Shown piece by piece: positions 53,021 to 62,329 of a DNA stretch of 64,000 bases. Source of the stretch: Edaphobacter bradus (lineage in GTDB: Bacteria; Acidobacteriota; Terriglobia; Terriglobales; Acidobacteriaceae); contig NZ_JAGSYF010000002.1 of assembly GCF_025685645.1 (NCBI RefSeq), positions 1,426,907 through 1,490,906 on the forward strand. The letters run 5' to 3'. The notes beneath the pieces are model-generated. The model was given only the letters and a program-made list of their open reading frames with translations. It had not been told where the DNA came from and did not search any database. Position 1 is the stretch's first letter. Each line of letters starts with the position of its first letter. The translations under genes and the position numbers were made by a program.

Positions 53021-55393
53021 TTGAGGAGTGTTTGCGCATCTGGCAGTTTCGGCTCGGGCCTGACACGCCGCCAATTTCTTGGCTCCGCAGGCGGCGCAGT
53101 GGCCGCCGCTACTCTCGGGCGCGCGGGCTGGGCCTCGCCCAGAGGTTCGGGCCGCCTGCCCATTGACGACGTTGATCCGTTCATCGGCACTACGAATGCA
53201 GGGTTGCGATGGATGCTTTTTCCAGGTGCATCTATGCCCTTCGGTATGGTCAAGTTCAGTCCAGACAACCGCGTTGGCAACATCAGGGCAGGCTATGACT
53301 ACACGATCGGGACCCTTCTTGGGTTCAGCCACATTCACTCCTGGACGATGAGTGGCCTCCTAATGATTCCCACGACAGGCCCGCTGAAATTGGTGCAGGG
53401 ACCCGAATCCGGTTCACCGGAAAGTTTCCGCTCGCGTTTCCGGCATGAGACCGAGAGCGCTTCACCCGGATACTATGCAGTTACGCTCGATGATTACGGC
53501 GTTCGCTGTGAACTGAGTGCCACGACACGCGCGGGGATCCAGCGTTACACTTTTCCGAAAGCCGATCAGGCTCGCGTCCTGGTAGTGCTGAATGTTCCCG
53601 GTGAGTATGGCACGGTCGTCCAAAATGCTGTGATCCGCCGCGTGAGCGACACGGAGATCGAGGGCGAAACAGAGCAGACGAACACCCACGTCTACACATT
53701 TCAAAAATACAAGCTGCACTTCGTCATCCAGTTCAGCAAGCCGTTCGATTCCATGGGCGGCTGGGTGGGGACGAATGTGACTCAAGATGCCAGGGAGATT
53801 GCCGGTCAAGGCGATGTGGGCGTCTTCGCCAACTATCGCATGAAGGAAGGCGAGGTAATTCTGGTCAAAACCGGGATCTCATACGTGAGCATCGACCAGG
53901 CGCGGCTCAACCTGGAAACGGAGATGAACCGTTTCGGGTGGGAGTTCGACGCGGTTCGAAACAATGCCTGCAACACCTGGAACAATCTGTTGGGGAAGAT
54001 CGAGGTGGAAGGTGGCTCAGAAACCGATCGAAGAAAGTTCTACACCAATTTGTATCGGTCTTATGTGGCCAGAACGATCTTCAGCGATGTGAACGGCAAG
54101 TATGTCGATCCCACAGGCCGCGTCCGGCAACTCGCGAATCCCGAATCGCCGATGCTTGGCTGCGATGCCTTCTGGAATACCTTCTGGAACCTGAATCAGC
54201 TCTGGGGACTGGTAACACCGGAGGTCCTGGCCCAATGGGCAAGGTCGCAGATTCAGCTCAATGACGACGGCGGGTGGTTGTCCAAAGGGCCAGGGGGGCT
54301 TCGCTACAGCGGCGTCATGGTGGCTGAGCATGATATTGCCCTGCTGGTTGGCGCCTGGCAGAAGGGCATCCGCACATTCGACGGGGAGAAGGCCTTTGCA
54401 GCCATCAAGCATGTGCAGACGACTCCAGGAAAGGTGTATTACGAGGGCATCTACTCCGGGCGATGGATCGATGGGTGGGTCGGCATGGAACAACTTCCGG
54501 CATATCGCGATCTCGGCTACGTGCCCGCGGAGGAGAAGAGCGCATGGACCTCGCTTACGCTTGAGTACGCTTACGACGACTGGTGTGCCGCGCAGATGGC
54601 CAGGGCGCTCGGCAAGAGCGAGGATTTTCAATATTTCTCGAAGCGCGCTCAGAATTACCGCAACGTGTGGGATGCGTCAGTGGGTTATTTTCGGCCAAGA
54701 CATCGGGATGGCACATGGATGAAGGAATTTTCGCCATCACAGACAAAGGGGTTCCTCGAGGGCACAGCGTGGCAGTACTCCTTTTGGGTTCCACACGACG
54801 TGAAAGGGCTGATCGGACTGATGGGGAGGGACGAGTTCGTGCGGCGCCTCAATCAGGGGTTCGAGGATTCGCAGCCGAATTTCGCCCGCGGTGTGGTCGA
54901 TGTCGGCAATGAGGCGAACATGCAGGCACCCTGGCTATTCAATTACGCGGGCGCTCCATGGCTGACACAGAAATGGACTCGGGAGGTGATGGAGCACTCC
55001 TTCTCTGCCAGCCCATCCGGCTACACAGGCGACGAAGACCAGGGCCAGATGGGGGCCTATTTCGTGATGTTGGCGATGGGGCTGTTCGAAATGGATGGCG
55101 GTTGCTCCATAAAGCCGATCTATGAGATCGGCAGCCCGCTCTTCTGCCGTATCGTCGTTCACCTGGACAGGAAGTACTATCCGGGACGGCAGTTTGTGAT
55201 CGAGACCCGGAATCAGTCACCCGGGAATGTGTATATCCAATCCGCTACGCTGAATGGCCAACCTTTGAACCAGCCTTGGATCTATCACAGCGACGTCGCC
55301 AATGGTGCCGAACTGGTCCTGACCATGGGACCTGAGCCAAACAAGAACTGGGGAAGCGCTCCCTGGGCCGCTCCCCCGCAGAACGAACCGTAA
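53021..55393 (+). CDS. Secreted GH92 alpha-mannosidase family enzyme
   Basis: 790 aa, starting at TTG 53021 with GGAGG 6 nt upstream. A twin-arginine leader (LTRRQFLGSAGGAVAAATL) precedes the GH92 N-terminal domain beginning VDPFIGTTNAG, with FGMVKFSPDN and GFSHIHSW. The (alpha/alpha)6 domain has CDAFWNTFWNLNQLW, GNEANMQAPWLFNYAG and SGYTGDEDQGQMGAYFVMLAMGLF. Family 92 enzymes are calcium-dependent exo-alpha-mannosidases acting on N-glycan, yeast mannan or mannosyl phosphate linkages. It is full length. Linkage specificity is not readable here. Confidence 0.9.
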   Translation: MRSVCASGSFGSGLTRRQFLGSAGGAVAAATLGRAGWASPRGSGRLPIDDVDPFIGTTNAGLRWMLFPGASMPFGMVKFSPDNRVGNIRAGYDYTIGTLLGFSHIHSWTMSGLLMIPTTGPLKLVQGPESGSPESFRSRFRHETESASPGYYAVTLDDYGVRCELSATTRAGIQRYTFPKADQARVLVVLNVPGEYGTVVQNAVIRRVSDTEIEGETEQTNTHVYTFQKYKLHFVIQFSKPFDSMGGWVGTNVTQDAREIAGQGDVGVFANYRMKEGEVILVKTGISYVSIDQARLNLETEMNRFGWEFDAVRNNACNTWNNLLGKIEVEGGSETDRRKFYTNLYRSYVARTIFSDVNGKYVDPTGRVRQLANPESPMLGCDAFWNTFWNLNQLWGLVTPEVLAQWARSQIQLNDDGGWLSKGPGGLRYSGVMVAEHDIALLVGAWQKGIRTFDGEKAFAAIKHVQTTPGKVYYEGIYSGRWIDGWVGMEQLPAYRDLGYVPAEEKSAWTSLTLEYAYDDWCAAQMARALGKSEDFQYFSKRAQNYRNVWDASVGYFRPRHRDGTWMKEFSPSQTKGFLEGTAWQYSFWVPHDVKGLIGLMGRDEFVRRLNQGFEDSQPNFARGVVDVGNEANMQAPWLFNYAGAPWLTQKWTREVMEHSFSASPSGYTGDEDQGQMGAYFVMLAMGLFEMDGGCSIKPIYEIGSPLFCRIVVHLDRKYYPGRQFVIETRNQSPGNVYIQSATLNGQPLNQPWIYHSDVANGAELVLTMGPEPNKNWGSAPWAAPPQNEP

Positions 55394-55447
55394 CTCGCGC
55401 GCGGTCCTATTGGAACGTCTCGCTTCGCATTGTCGAGGATTATTTTG

Positions 55448-55534
55448 ATGAAACATTGGACGCCTGCTCTGCTCTTTTTCGTTTTGTTGTTCAAGTTGGC
55501 CGGCGCACAGCTGGCGCATGATTCGGCCGCATGA
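55448..55534 (+). pseudogene. Orphan Sec signal-peptide mini-ORF
   Basis: 28 codons, MKHWTPALLFFVLLFKLAG then AQLAHDSAA and TGA, preceded by GAGG. This is a textbook signal peptide with an A-x-A-like cleavage site and almost no mature protein. It ends 25 bp before the heparinase-like gene start. Most likely the 5' end of a deleted secreted-enzyme gene; a role as a leader peptide is a less likely alternative. Confidence 0.45.
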
Positions 55535-55559
55535 AAAAGCAATGGAAGAGGACAGATCG

Positions 55560-57893
55560 ATGAGCACCCTTGAAGGCATCAATCGGCGTGACCTGATCAA
55601 ATGGATTGCCATAGCCTGTCCCGCCATGGGCGCCTCGACAGCACTATGGGGCAGCCGCCAGGAAGGTGAGTTGGTGGCAAAGGGACCCGCCCCGGGGCAT
55701 CATCCGGCGCATCCACGGCTCTACTACAGCGCCGCCTCGCTGGATCGCATTCGGTGCACGCTGGCGTCGCATCCCGAAGCGGATGCCGCTTTGAAAAAGC
55801 ATGGCGAAGAGTTGCTGGCTGCAGAACTGATTCCGGAAAATGTGGCCGAAATCGGGGGAGGACAACAGGCCAACTACGTTAAACCAGGAAACCAGATCGC
55901 AGAAATGGGTCTGACGCTGGGTCTTCTGTTTCACCTCACTGGGGAGGCGAAATATGCAGACAAACTTCGAGGTGCGCTGCTGTACTACACACATTATGTA
56001 CGCTGGGCTGGTCCCGGGCTGGTGAACCGGTCTCCCCCATGGCATTCGGAACTGGACACGGAGTTGTTCAGCTTTGGATATGCAACGGGCTACGATGCGC
56101 TGCATTCTGTGCTTTCTGAAGATGACCGGAAGACGATCGCCGAGGGAATGGTGCGCTTGGCTGCGCTGCCCATCCTGGAGGATTGGGTGCTGCCGGGAAA
56201 ACGTGTCCATTCGTTCGACTCGATGGGGCATAACTGGTGGGGCGTTTGCGTCGCGGGCGGAGGCCTCTGCGCGCTGGCGCTGCTCGGTGACGACCCGCGT
56301 GCGCACGGTTGGATTGACGCGGTCGATGCTGGATTCCTGCAATGGTTCCAGTACCCAGGGAATGTCCTGCAAAACCGCGTGCAGACCTTTGAGCGTTCCG
56401 GGCCTTCCTACGAGGGCGTGCTGTACACCAACTACGGCATTTCGGAGTATCTGTGCTACCGGCTTGCCTGGCAGAACACATTCCTGGGGCGGAAGGCGCC
56501 AAGGATTGAACCGCTGGATCACATCGCACGGTTCTTTCTGCAGACGCTCTATCCGACGTCGACAGGGTCCCTTGCTGTCAACTTCGGCGACTCGCCAACT
56601 CATGTCGATGTAACTACCACGATGATGTTGCTGTTCGCTTGTGGCCTTGGCACATCCGACGCCGCGCGTTATCTGCAGTATGTGCATACCCATCCGGAAA
56701 GCACACTGCTCACGTTGTTGCACAGAGAGGCCATACCCCGTGTCCATGGCGGTGCGCCGACAGCTTGTATTTATCCGCAGATGGGATGGGCAACGATGCG
56801 TTCGTCGTGGGAAAATGACGCCACATTTCTTGCGATGAAGTCAGGCTACACGTGGAACCACGCGCATGCTGATGCCGGCTCGTTCATCCTCTTCAAGCAG
56901 GGCGTACCTCTGGTGATCGATTCCGGAAACTGTCCGTACAGTCGGCCGGAGTACACCACCTATTATCGTCAAAGCCGCGCGCACAATGTGATCATGATGG
57001 ATGGCGCCGGACAACCGGAAGAAGACATCAACTATGGTTGCAAGTTCCCGGGTCAGATGCACAGCTTGATTGACGGCCTGGGCTTGAAATACGTGTATGC
57101 CGATGCAACTGGCCCGATGGCCCGATGGTTTCGTCGCAACTATCGGCACTGGCTTTGGAGCGGAGATGTGATCTTCATCGTCGATACGGTGCTTGCATAT
57201 ACCGAAGGGCCCATGGACTGGTTATTGCACTACGAGGGTGAATACCGAGCCAATGCCGATGGAAGTATAACGTTGAAGAATGGCCCCGCCGAGGCCGTCG
57301 TCCACATGCTCTTTCCTCCTCATGCCCAACGGCAAGAAACTGGCCTGGCCGACCACGACCCCGACAGAAAGGTTCCGTACCTGGCCTTTCGTCCTGAGGC
57401 TGCGGACAAATCCCAACAATTCATAACGGCCATCTGTCTGGATCCGGCCGCCGTTCCGAGGCTTGAGCTTCTTAATGGATCAGATTTTGTTGGTATTCGC
57501 GCTCAGGCGGCGCATTCCGTTGAAGAATTGTATGTGAACCTCCGCGCCGTTAATGGATCAACGAGCACTGGCATCACGATTGGTGAATGGACGACAGATG
57601 CGTACTTCGTACATCTCACTCAGCCCGTCGCAGGAGGCGCGACAACAGCGCGGTACTTCATGAGCGACGGCAGCTATCTGCGCCGCGGCCGCCAGAGCGT
57701 TCTCGAATCTCTCTCGAAGCTGACCGCGTGTTGGTCGTCGGGCGAGTCGGTGGAGCTTGTTTCAGACGATGCATCCAACTCCATTCTGATCGCTGCCGAG
57801 CGACCTCCTCAGAGAACGCGGTGGAACGGAAGCGAGACCGCCACTGTGTACGACAAGGCGAGAAAGATCGTCTCTTTCAAGCGGACCAATTGA
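55560..57893 (+). CDS. Secreted heparinase II/III-family polysaccharide lyase-like protein
   Basis: 777 aa. N-terminus NRRDLIKWIAIACPAMGAS is a twin-arginine-like leader. An alpha-helical toroid (LYYSAASLDRIR..., FSFGYATGYDALHSVL, HNWWGVCVAGGGLCALALLG, GPSYEGVLYTNYGI) is followed by the heparinase II/III beta-sandwich (GYTWNHAHADAGSFILFKQGVPLVIDSGN, with candidate catalytic/metal His residues in NHAHAD). Members eliminate uronic-acid-containing polysaccharides such as heparin or alginate. The start is ATG 55560 with GAGG 8 nt upstream; an earlier ATG at 55518 overlaps the mini-ORF. Confidence 0.85.
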   Translation: MSTLEGINRRDLIKWIAIACPAMGASTALWGSRQEGELVAKGPAPGHHPAHPRLYYSAASLDRIRCTLASHPEADAALKKHGEELLAAELIPENVAEIGGGQQANYVKPGNQIAEMGLTLGLLFHLTGEAKYADKLRGALLYYTHYVRWAGPGLVNRSPPWHSELDTELFSFGYATGYDALHSVLSEDDRKTIAEGMVRLAALPILEDWVLPGKRVHSFDSMGHNWWGVCVAGGGLCALALLGDDPRAHGWIDAVDAGFLQWFQYPGNVLQNRVQTFERSGPSYEGVLYTNYGISEYLCYRLAWQNTFLGRKAPRIEPLDHIARFFLQTLYPTSTGSLAVNFGDSPTHVDVTTTMMLLFACGLGTSDAARYLQYVHTHPESTLLTLLHREAIPRVHGGAPTACIYPQMGWATMRSSWENDATFLAMKSGYTWNHAHADAGSFILFKQGVPLVIDSGNCPYSRPEYTTYYRQSRAHNVIMMDGAGQPEEDINYGCKFPGQMHSLIDGLGLKYVYADATGPMARWFRRNYRHWLWSGDVIFIVDTVLAYTEGPMDWLLHYEGEYRANADGSITLKNGPAEAVVHMLFPPHAQRQETGLADHDPDRKVPYLAFRPEAADKSQQFITAICLDPAAVPRLELLNGSDFVGIRAQAAHSVEELYVNLRAVNGSTSTGITIGEWTTDAYFVHLTQPVAGGATTARYFMSDGSYLRRGRQSVLESLSKLTACWSSGESVELVSDDASNSILIAAERPPQRTRWNGSETATVYDKARKIVSFKRTN

Positions 57894-57910
57894 CAGGGTG
57901 GTAGCGACTG

Positions 57911-58537
57911 TTACCCAAAGGTCAACGATAGCGGAAACTCCGCTGGGAGGACGTGACGCTCCTGCCCGTCTGCAAAGTGGCGCTTCGGCCTTTGCGCAAG
58001 GAGATCACCCTTCCATTCCCCAGAGAGCGAACACTCGACTCGCGCTTCGTCGATATCGTCCGGGAGGAGGATCTGGTCTCCAGGCTCAACAAACAGTAAC
58101 GGATGTGCGGACCAGAGCCAGTTCCGTGTCTCGCGACCCAGGTTTGTTAACTGGTAGTGAAAGTCAATCGCCGATCCGTCCAGAGTTGCCTTCCGCGCGA
58201 GCTGCAGTTCGGAGCAGGGGCACGTTGCCGACATGCTCAGTTCGACCGCGGAGGCGTTCTGGATCTCCCACGACGTCCGCCATAGCTCTCCATGGTCGGG
58301 AACCGCAAGATGATGGGGGCTGGCGCTGCACGCGGCGACACTGGGCAGGCACTCATCAAACCCGCCCCGGTCGCTGTCTTCAAAGACGGAGCCGGCTGAG
58401 TTGCTGAGGTACGCCGCTGCCGGAGGCAGAAGAAACTCCGTTCCCGTGGAGCGCTCGGTCAGAGAGAAGAGCTTGCCGCCATATTCCGGATAGCACGCGA
58501 GCCGAAGAGCGGAGTTCTCGATGAAATACGGCGGCAC
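57911..58537 (-). pseudogene. Truncated aldose 1-epimerase family protein
   Basis: 208 aa starting at GTG 58537 (GGGAG 8 nt upstream). It matches the N-terminal two thirds of the mutarotase family: YPEYGGKLFSL, GGFDECLPSV, VPDHGELWRTSW and SAHPLLFVEPGDQILLP. Compared with the 312-aa relative at 19752-20690 it lacks about 100 C-terminal residues and stops 17 bp from the convergent heparinase-like gene. The 3' end was probably lost in a rearrangement. It may still be expressed, but is probably inactive. Confidence 0.65.
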
Positions 58538-58683
58538 GACGAATTCTCCCGTTAAAGGAGCTTAGCGCAGTAAACACATGACAATTCGCGAGGCCACGCT
58601 CGCGTTCGATGCTTCGCGAGAAAGGAGGCGCGAATTCCTCCACCTCTACCCGTCAGGTCTGACGAAGAATCTCATCTGCGGAG

Positions 58684-60951
58684 TTACTTCGTCATGTGGA
58701 CGGAGTTGGATCCCTGATCTCCGACTACAACGGCGCGGTAGCCACCGACATCGTTTCGTATGAACAGGTCAGCCGGTTTCTGGAGTCGAAGTATCTCACG
58801 GCCGTCACGGGATAACGGGCCGCACTGACCGCACGCAAGTTTCTCGATCGTACCGTCTTTAGTTGTCTTGATCGCAAATACTCCCTCGTAGGATCCTCTG
58901 AAGTTGTGACCTCCCACGGTAACCGAGAAATCGTTCGGCGTGTGTTTCTCAATGGAAGCGAGATCCGTCAGGATCACGCTTCCATCTTCAAGCGATCCGC
59001 CGATCTTTTGAAGCGGGTCCTTTGTGATGGCCAGCTTGTCCAGGTTCGCGATATCGAAGCTATTCACCCGAGCTTTGGCCGCAATAGAAGAAAAGCGGTC
59101 GGCGATGGGTTCTCCGTCGAAGTCGCGTGTGGCTGTGCCTTCCAGCATCAACGCGCCTCCGTGTTGAACGTAGGCCTCGAGGAACGATAACGTCGAGCGC
59201 TTGGCATACTCCGGGTACAGGTAAACAATGGCGCGAAATCTGTGGCCATGAATCACCGGCACGCCGTGATCATCAAGTCGCAACATCCCGTTGTCAATCA
59301 AGTCGCTGGGGACGACTGCACAGCGAAATCCTGCATCCCAGAGCGCTTTTGCCTTCTCTTCAATCAGAAGTGAGCCGTTTACATCAAAGGAATTCCGGTC
59401 GGCTTCTCTCGGATACCAATTCAACAATCTCGGCATGCCAAACACTACAAGCAGAGGTAGCTCCGGCGCAGCCGGATCAAAGCGATTCAGCAGCCGTATC
59501 TTCTCTTCAATGGGATTGATGGTTTTCAGCAAAGGCTCTGTCGAAAGATCGACTCCCCAGGCCCCCACGTCGTTGTATCCGTGATAGTGAATGCGGGCGT
59601 TGAAGCGAGCATCATACAGGGCCTTCTCGGCGAACATATGGATGTCTCGCCCATAGAACTGGTCGTACATGATGTTGCCCGGATGAGAGACCAGCATGCC
59701 CATGCGAAGGGATATGGAGAGATTTTCGTCGCTCATGCCGTACTGGCGCGGAATGATCCACCAGTTCAGGCCCGACGTCCAAGGTTCGTCGTTGGTCAGG
59801 TGGTTGTGGATCGTATTGTGGATGCCGGCGAAAGTCGTCTCTCCGAAGACCTTCTTGCTGTAGTTGTTGAACTCCATCTCGATCCGTTGTGGGCCGGTTC
59901 GCAGAAAGTCCCAATATTTGTCGATCGCCCGGATGCGTACTTCGGGATGACCGCTCGGAGAATATCTCATAGCCAAGAGAGTCTCCGGCAGCTTCATGCC
60001 TGTACTTGCCTCGAACCGCGCCTGAAATGCTTCGCCCGCGAATAGGCCTCGCCAGGGCGGGTTTCCCAGCAGGCGCGTGTATCCGAACTCGTCGAGTGCT
60101 GTTCCATCCAGGGGGACGTCGCGGTACTCATCGAGGGCGTTGTGGACCCAGCGGATGTACGCGTCGTTCTGGAGATCCAGCGCGTTTAGCCATGTCTGCT
60201 GCATCGCGACCACGGTCTTGCCGGCGTACCTGGGGCCCAAGTCGATGGTCACGTCCATCAGCCCAGTGGTGGGGTCGCCGATTCTTGCAACGCCGTGTGC
60301 CTTTGTCGTGACATCTTCCAGAGTCCGCGGATCGTATTCACCATCTGCAGTTTTCGTGAACACGTAGACGCGCAACAGCTCACTCTTTAAGGGAGGGGCG
60401 AAGCGCAGCTTCGCACCAACCGTTAACGTGGCGTGGCCGCGATCGTCGAGCGTAGTCTCGGCCGAACTGACTACTGTCTGGGCTTCGTTGAACGAGATCT
60501 TTTGTTCCGTGTCGACGGTAAGCCAGTTGAACGCGGTCCCCAGCTTCAGCCCGTTCGCATGAGCGTCTTTCACGATGTTTGCCAGGAGCGCGTGCGATTT
60601 CGCATTGCCGGAGAACTTGTTGCACCACGGCGGCCAATGCGGACATGAGGGAGGCACGAAATCATTCGGAGGGAACATTGCAGAGAAGTTCACCCCGTTC
60701 CGTTCAGTCAGGAATGCAAATGTAAAGCGTGAGTCCTTCGCGATGTGCTGTACATCGTGTGCAGCCTGGCCGGGTGCAAAGGTCTCCGGTGTGATGAACC
60801 AATACACCAGCTCGGGGTAGCTGGCATTATGCAACGGCTGCTCAAAAGTAACCGGCACAGATACCTGCGCGTGTACGCTCAGAGAAAGAAAAAGCCCGAC
60901 GGTCAAGCTCCAGGTATGCCTTTTCTTATGAGAGGTAGATCTCAGCTGCAT
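58684..60951 (-). CDS. Unrecognised large secreted protein, glycosidase-like
   Basis: 755 aa with a signal peptide (ending SLSVHAQ). No family could be named with confidence. The middle (TWLNALDLQNDAYIRWVHNALDEYRDVPLDGTALDEFGY; YWDFLRTGPQRIEMEFNNYSKKVFGETTFAGIHNTIHNHLTNDEPW; SHPGNIMYDQFYGRDIHMFAEKALYDARFNARIHYHGYNDVGAWG) reads like a glycosidase TIM barrel with acidic candidates in DEFGY and TNDEPW. The end (RCAVVPSDLIDNG, AIVYLYPEYAKRSTLSFLEAYVQHGGALMLEG) reads like the amidotransferase-like domain that follows GH42 and GH106 barrels. It is last in a minus-strand operon with MFS, epimerase and lactonase-like genes. Confidence 0.75.
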   Translation of the reverse strand: MQLRSTSHKKRHTWSLTVGLFLSLSVHAQVSVPVTFEQPLHNASYPELVYWFITPETFAPGQAAHDVQHIAKDSRFTFAFLTERNGVNFSAMFPPNDFVPPSCPHWPPWCNKFSGNAKSHALLANIVKDAHANGLKLGTAFNWLTVDTEQKISFNEAQTVVSSAETTLDDRGHATLTVGAKLRFAPPLKSELLRVYVFTKTADGEYDPRTLEDVTTKAHGVARIGDPTTGLMDVTIDLGPRYAGKTVVAMQQTWLNALDLQNDAYIRWVHNALDEYRDVPLDGTALDEFGYTRLLGNPPWRGLFAGEAFQARFEASTGMKLPETLLAMRYSPSGHPEVRIRAIDKYWDFLRTGPQRIEMEFNNYSKKVFGETTFAGIHNTIHNHLTNDEPWTSGLNWWIIPRQYGMSDENLSISLRMGMLVSHPGNIMYDQFYGRDIHMFAEKALYDARFNARIHYHGYNDVGAWGVDLSTEPLLKTINPIEEKIRLLNRFDPAAPELPLLVVFGMPRLLNWYPREADRNSFDVNGSLLIEEKAKALWDAGFRCAVVPSDLIDNGMLRLDDHGVPVIHGHRFRAIVYLYPEYAKRSTLSFLEAYVQHGGALMLEGTATRDFDGEPIADRFSSIAAKARVNSFDIANLDKLAITKDPLQKIGGSLEDGSVILTDLASIEKHTPNDFSVTVGGHNFRGSYEGVFAIKTTKDGTIEKLACGQCGPLSRDGREILRLQKPADLFIRNDVGGYRAVVVGDQGSNSVHMTK

Positions 60952-61017
60952 GCATGTCCCTTCAGGTGGTTCATCTCAAAAGTCCCGACAGAGCGCATGT
61001 TGTGGCTGCATCAGCGG

Positions 61018-62319
61018 TCATACGTTCCAAGTGGATAAGGTGGCGGCCGCTGCGTTCCTCTTTGCGTATCTGAGAGAAAGAAATTGAAGAGCAATGAAGA
61101 CTGCAAGGATCGCGGGCGTGTGCGTAAATGGCCATGTGATGCCGTACCATGTGCCAAGCTGCGCGAAGGCAAGGGGCAAGAAGAAACCGGTGGAATGCGA
61201 AAATCCTTCGTTCAATGCAAGACGCTTATGTTTGTGAAGCACGTTCGCTGCGCTGTAGCACTGACTGCCCATATAGCCGAAACCCGTAAATGCGCCAATG
61301 ATTGCGTGACATAGCAGAATCACGATGAGGCTGTGGCTATCTGCGAGCAGCCAGATTCCGCCGCCGAGCAAGACCAGAGAGGCAATGACAGGCCAGAATT
61401 GGTGTTGCCACCGGACGGTCCGACCCATAACCAGAATGGTGAGAAAGAAACCAAGCGAAAGGACACTCTGCATCCAAGAATACAGGGTGGCAGCAGAGGG
61501 GCCGTGCTGTGCGGTGAAGACATGTAAGGGCAGGCTGGGTGAGAACAGGACGAGCCTCCCCTGCTGCACGAGTTGGTCGAGGCGTCCGGCATAGACGGTG
61601 CGGACGGCGCCAGTCAGGCCCCACCCCAACATATTCGAAAGCCAGCCACAGTAGAGATACGCTTCGTTATCGGCATCTGTCTGCAGTGTCGAAGTCACGT
61701 TCAGTTCAGCAGGGCAAACCGGCGGAACGCTCGTGAAATATTCGCGTTCGTGCGGCAACGCAAAGAGGAGAAGCCCGGAGACGATGCTCAATAGAAGAGT
61801 TGCCAGGAAGGGCAGTCGGTAATCTACACCATAAAGCAAGCCGGCGATGAAGGGTCCGAGGGTGAGGCCGATGCCGATCGACAGGTTGAAGTAGGAGAAG
61901 CTTTTTGCGCGGAGGGCTGCGTCCCGCTGCGCGCCGAGCCACGATTGCAAAGCGGGCCAAGCCAGTGCGAAGAAAAGCATCGCCATCCCGGTCAGAACGC
62001 AGAAGCTGATGACGTTGCGGGCGAGTATGGCGGTGGAATAGAACACGCCAAATCCTGCGGAGCCAATCAGGCAACAGAGCAAGACGTTCGGCAACACGGA
62101 AATGAACGATGCGGAGAGAAGGCACGCGACGCCCAGGCTGAGTACCTGAACTCCGTATGCCATTGCTGCAGCCCGCTCTCTTCCTCCCAGATGCTGGAAG
62201 GTGAAAAACGGGATCACCGTCATGGCTATCATCATGGCAAGCTGGAGCAGGAATGCGCCGAGGTAGTGCTGGAACTCGGACTTGAGATAGCGCGGGGCGG
62301 ACCCGATGGGTCGAAGCAT
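61018..62319 (-). CDS. MFS transporter, family uncertain
   Basis: 433 aa, about twelve hydrophobic helices (for example LGAFLLQLAMMIAMTVIPFF, VLTGMAMLFFALAWPALQSWLG, FNLSIGIGLTLGPFIAGLLYG). It lacks the sugar-porter signatures of the 34666-36099 gene and looks like a general drug/sugar-efflux-type or set-like MFS. It starts 10 bp after the epimerase stop and 66 bp before the unknown secreted gene, so it is in one operon with them. Probably imports the sugar processed by the neighbours. Confidence 0.8.
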   Translation of the reverse strand: MLRPIGSAPRYLKSEFQHYLGAFLLQLAMMIAMTVIPFFTFQHLGGRERAAAMAYGVQVLSLGVACLLSASFISVLPNVLLCCLIGSAGFGVFYSTAILARNVISFCVLTGMAMLFFALAWPALQSWLGAQRDAALRAKSFSYFNLSIGIGLTLGPFIAGLLYGVDYRLPFLATLLLSIVSGLLLFALPHEREYFTSVPPVCPAELNVTSTLQTDADNEAYLYCGWLSNMLGWGLTGAVRTVYAGRLDQLVQQGRLVLFSPSLPLHVFTAQHGPSAATLYSWMQSVLSLGFFLTILVMGRTVRWQHQFWPVIASLVLLGGGIWLLADSHSLIVILLCHAIIGAFTGFGYMGSQCYSAANVLHKHKRLALNEGFSHSTGFFLPLAFAQLGTWYGITWPFTHTPAILAVFIALQFLSLRYAKRNAAAATLSTWNV

Positions 62320-62329
62320 TGGAAGTTCC

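Noticed and set aside
55518..55559. Earlier ATG (55518) for the heparinase-like gene
   Set aside because: It overlaps the mini-ORF and adds a charged segment before the twin-arginine leader; ATG 55560 has its own GAGG site.
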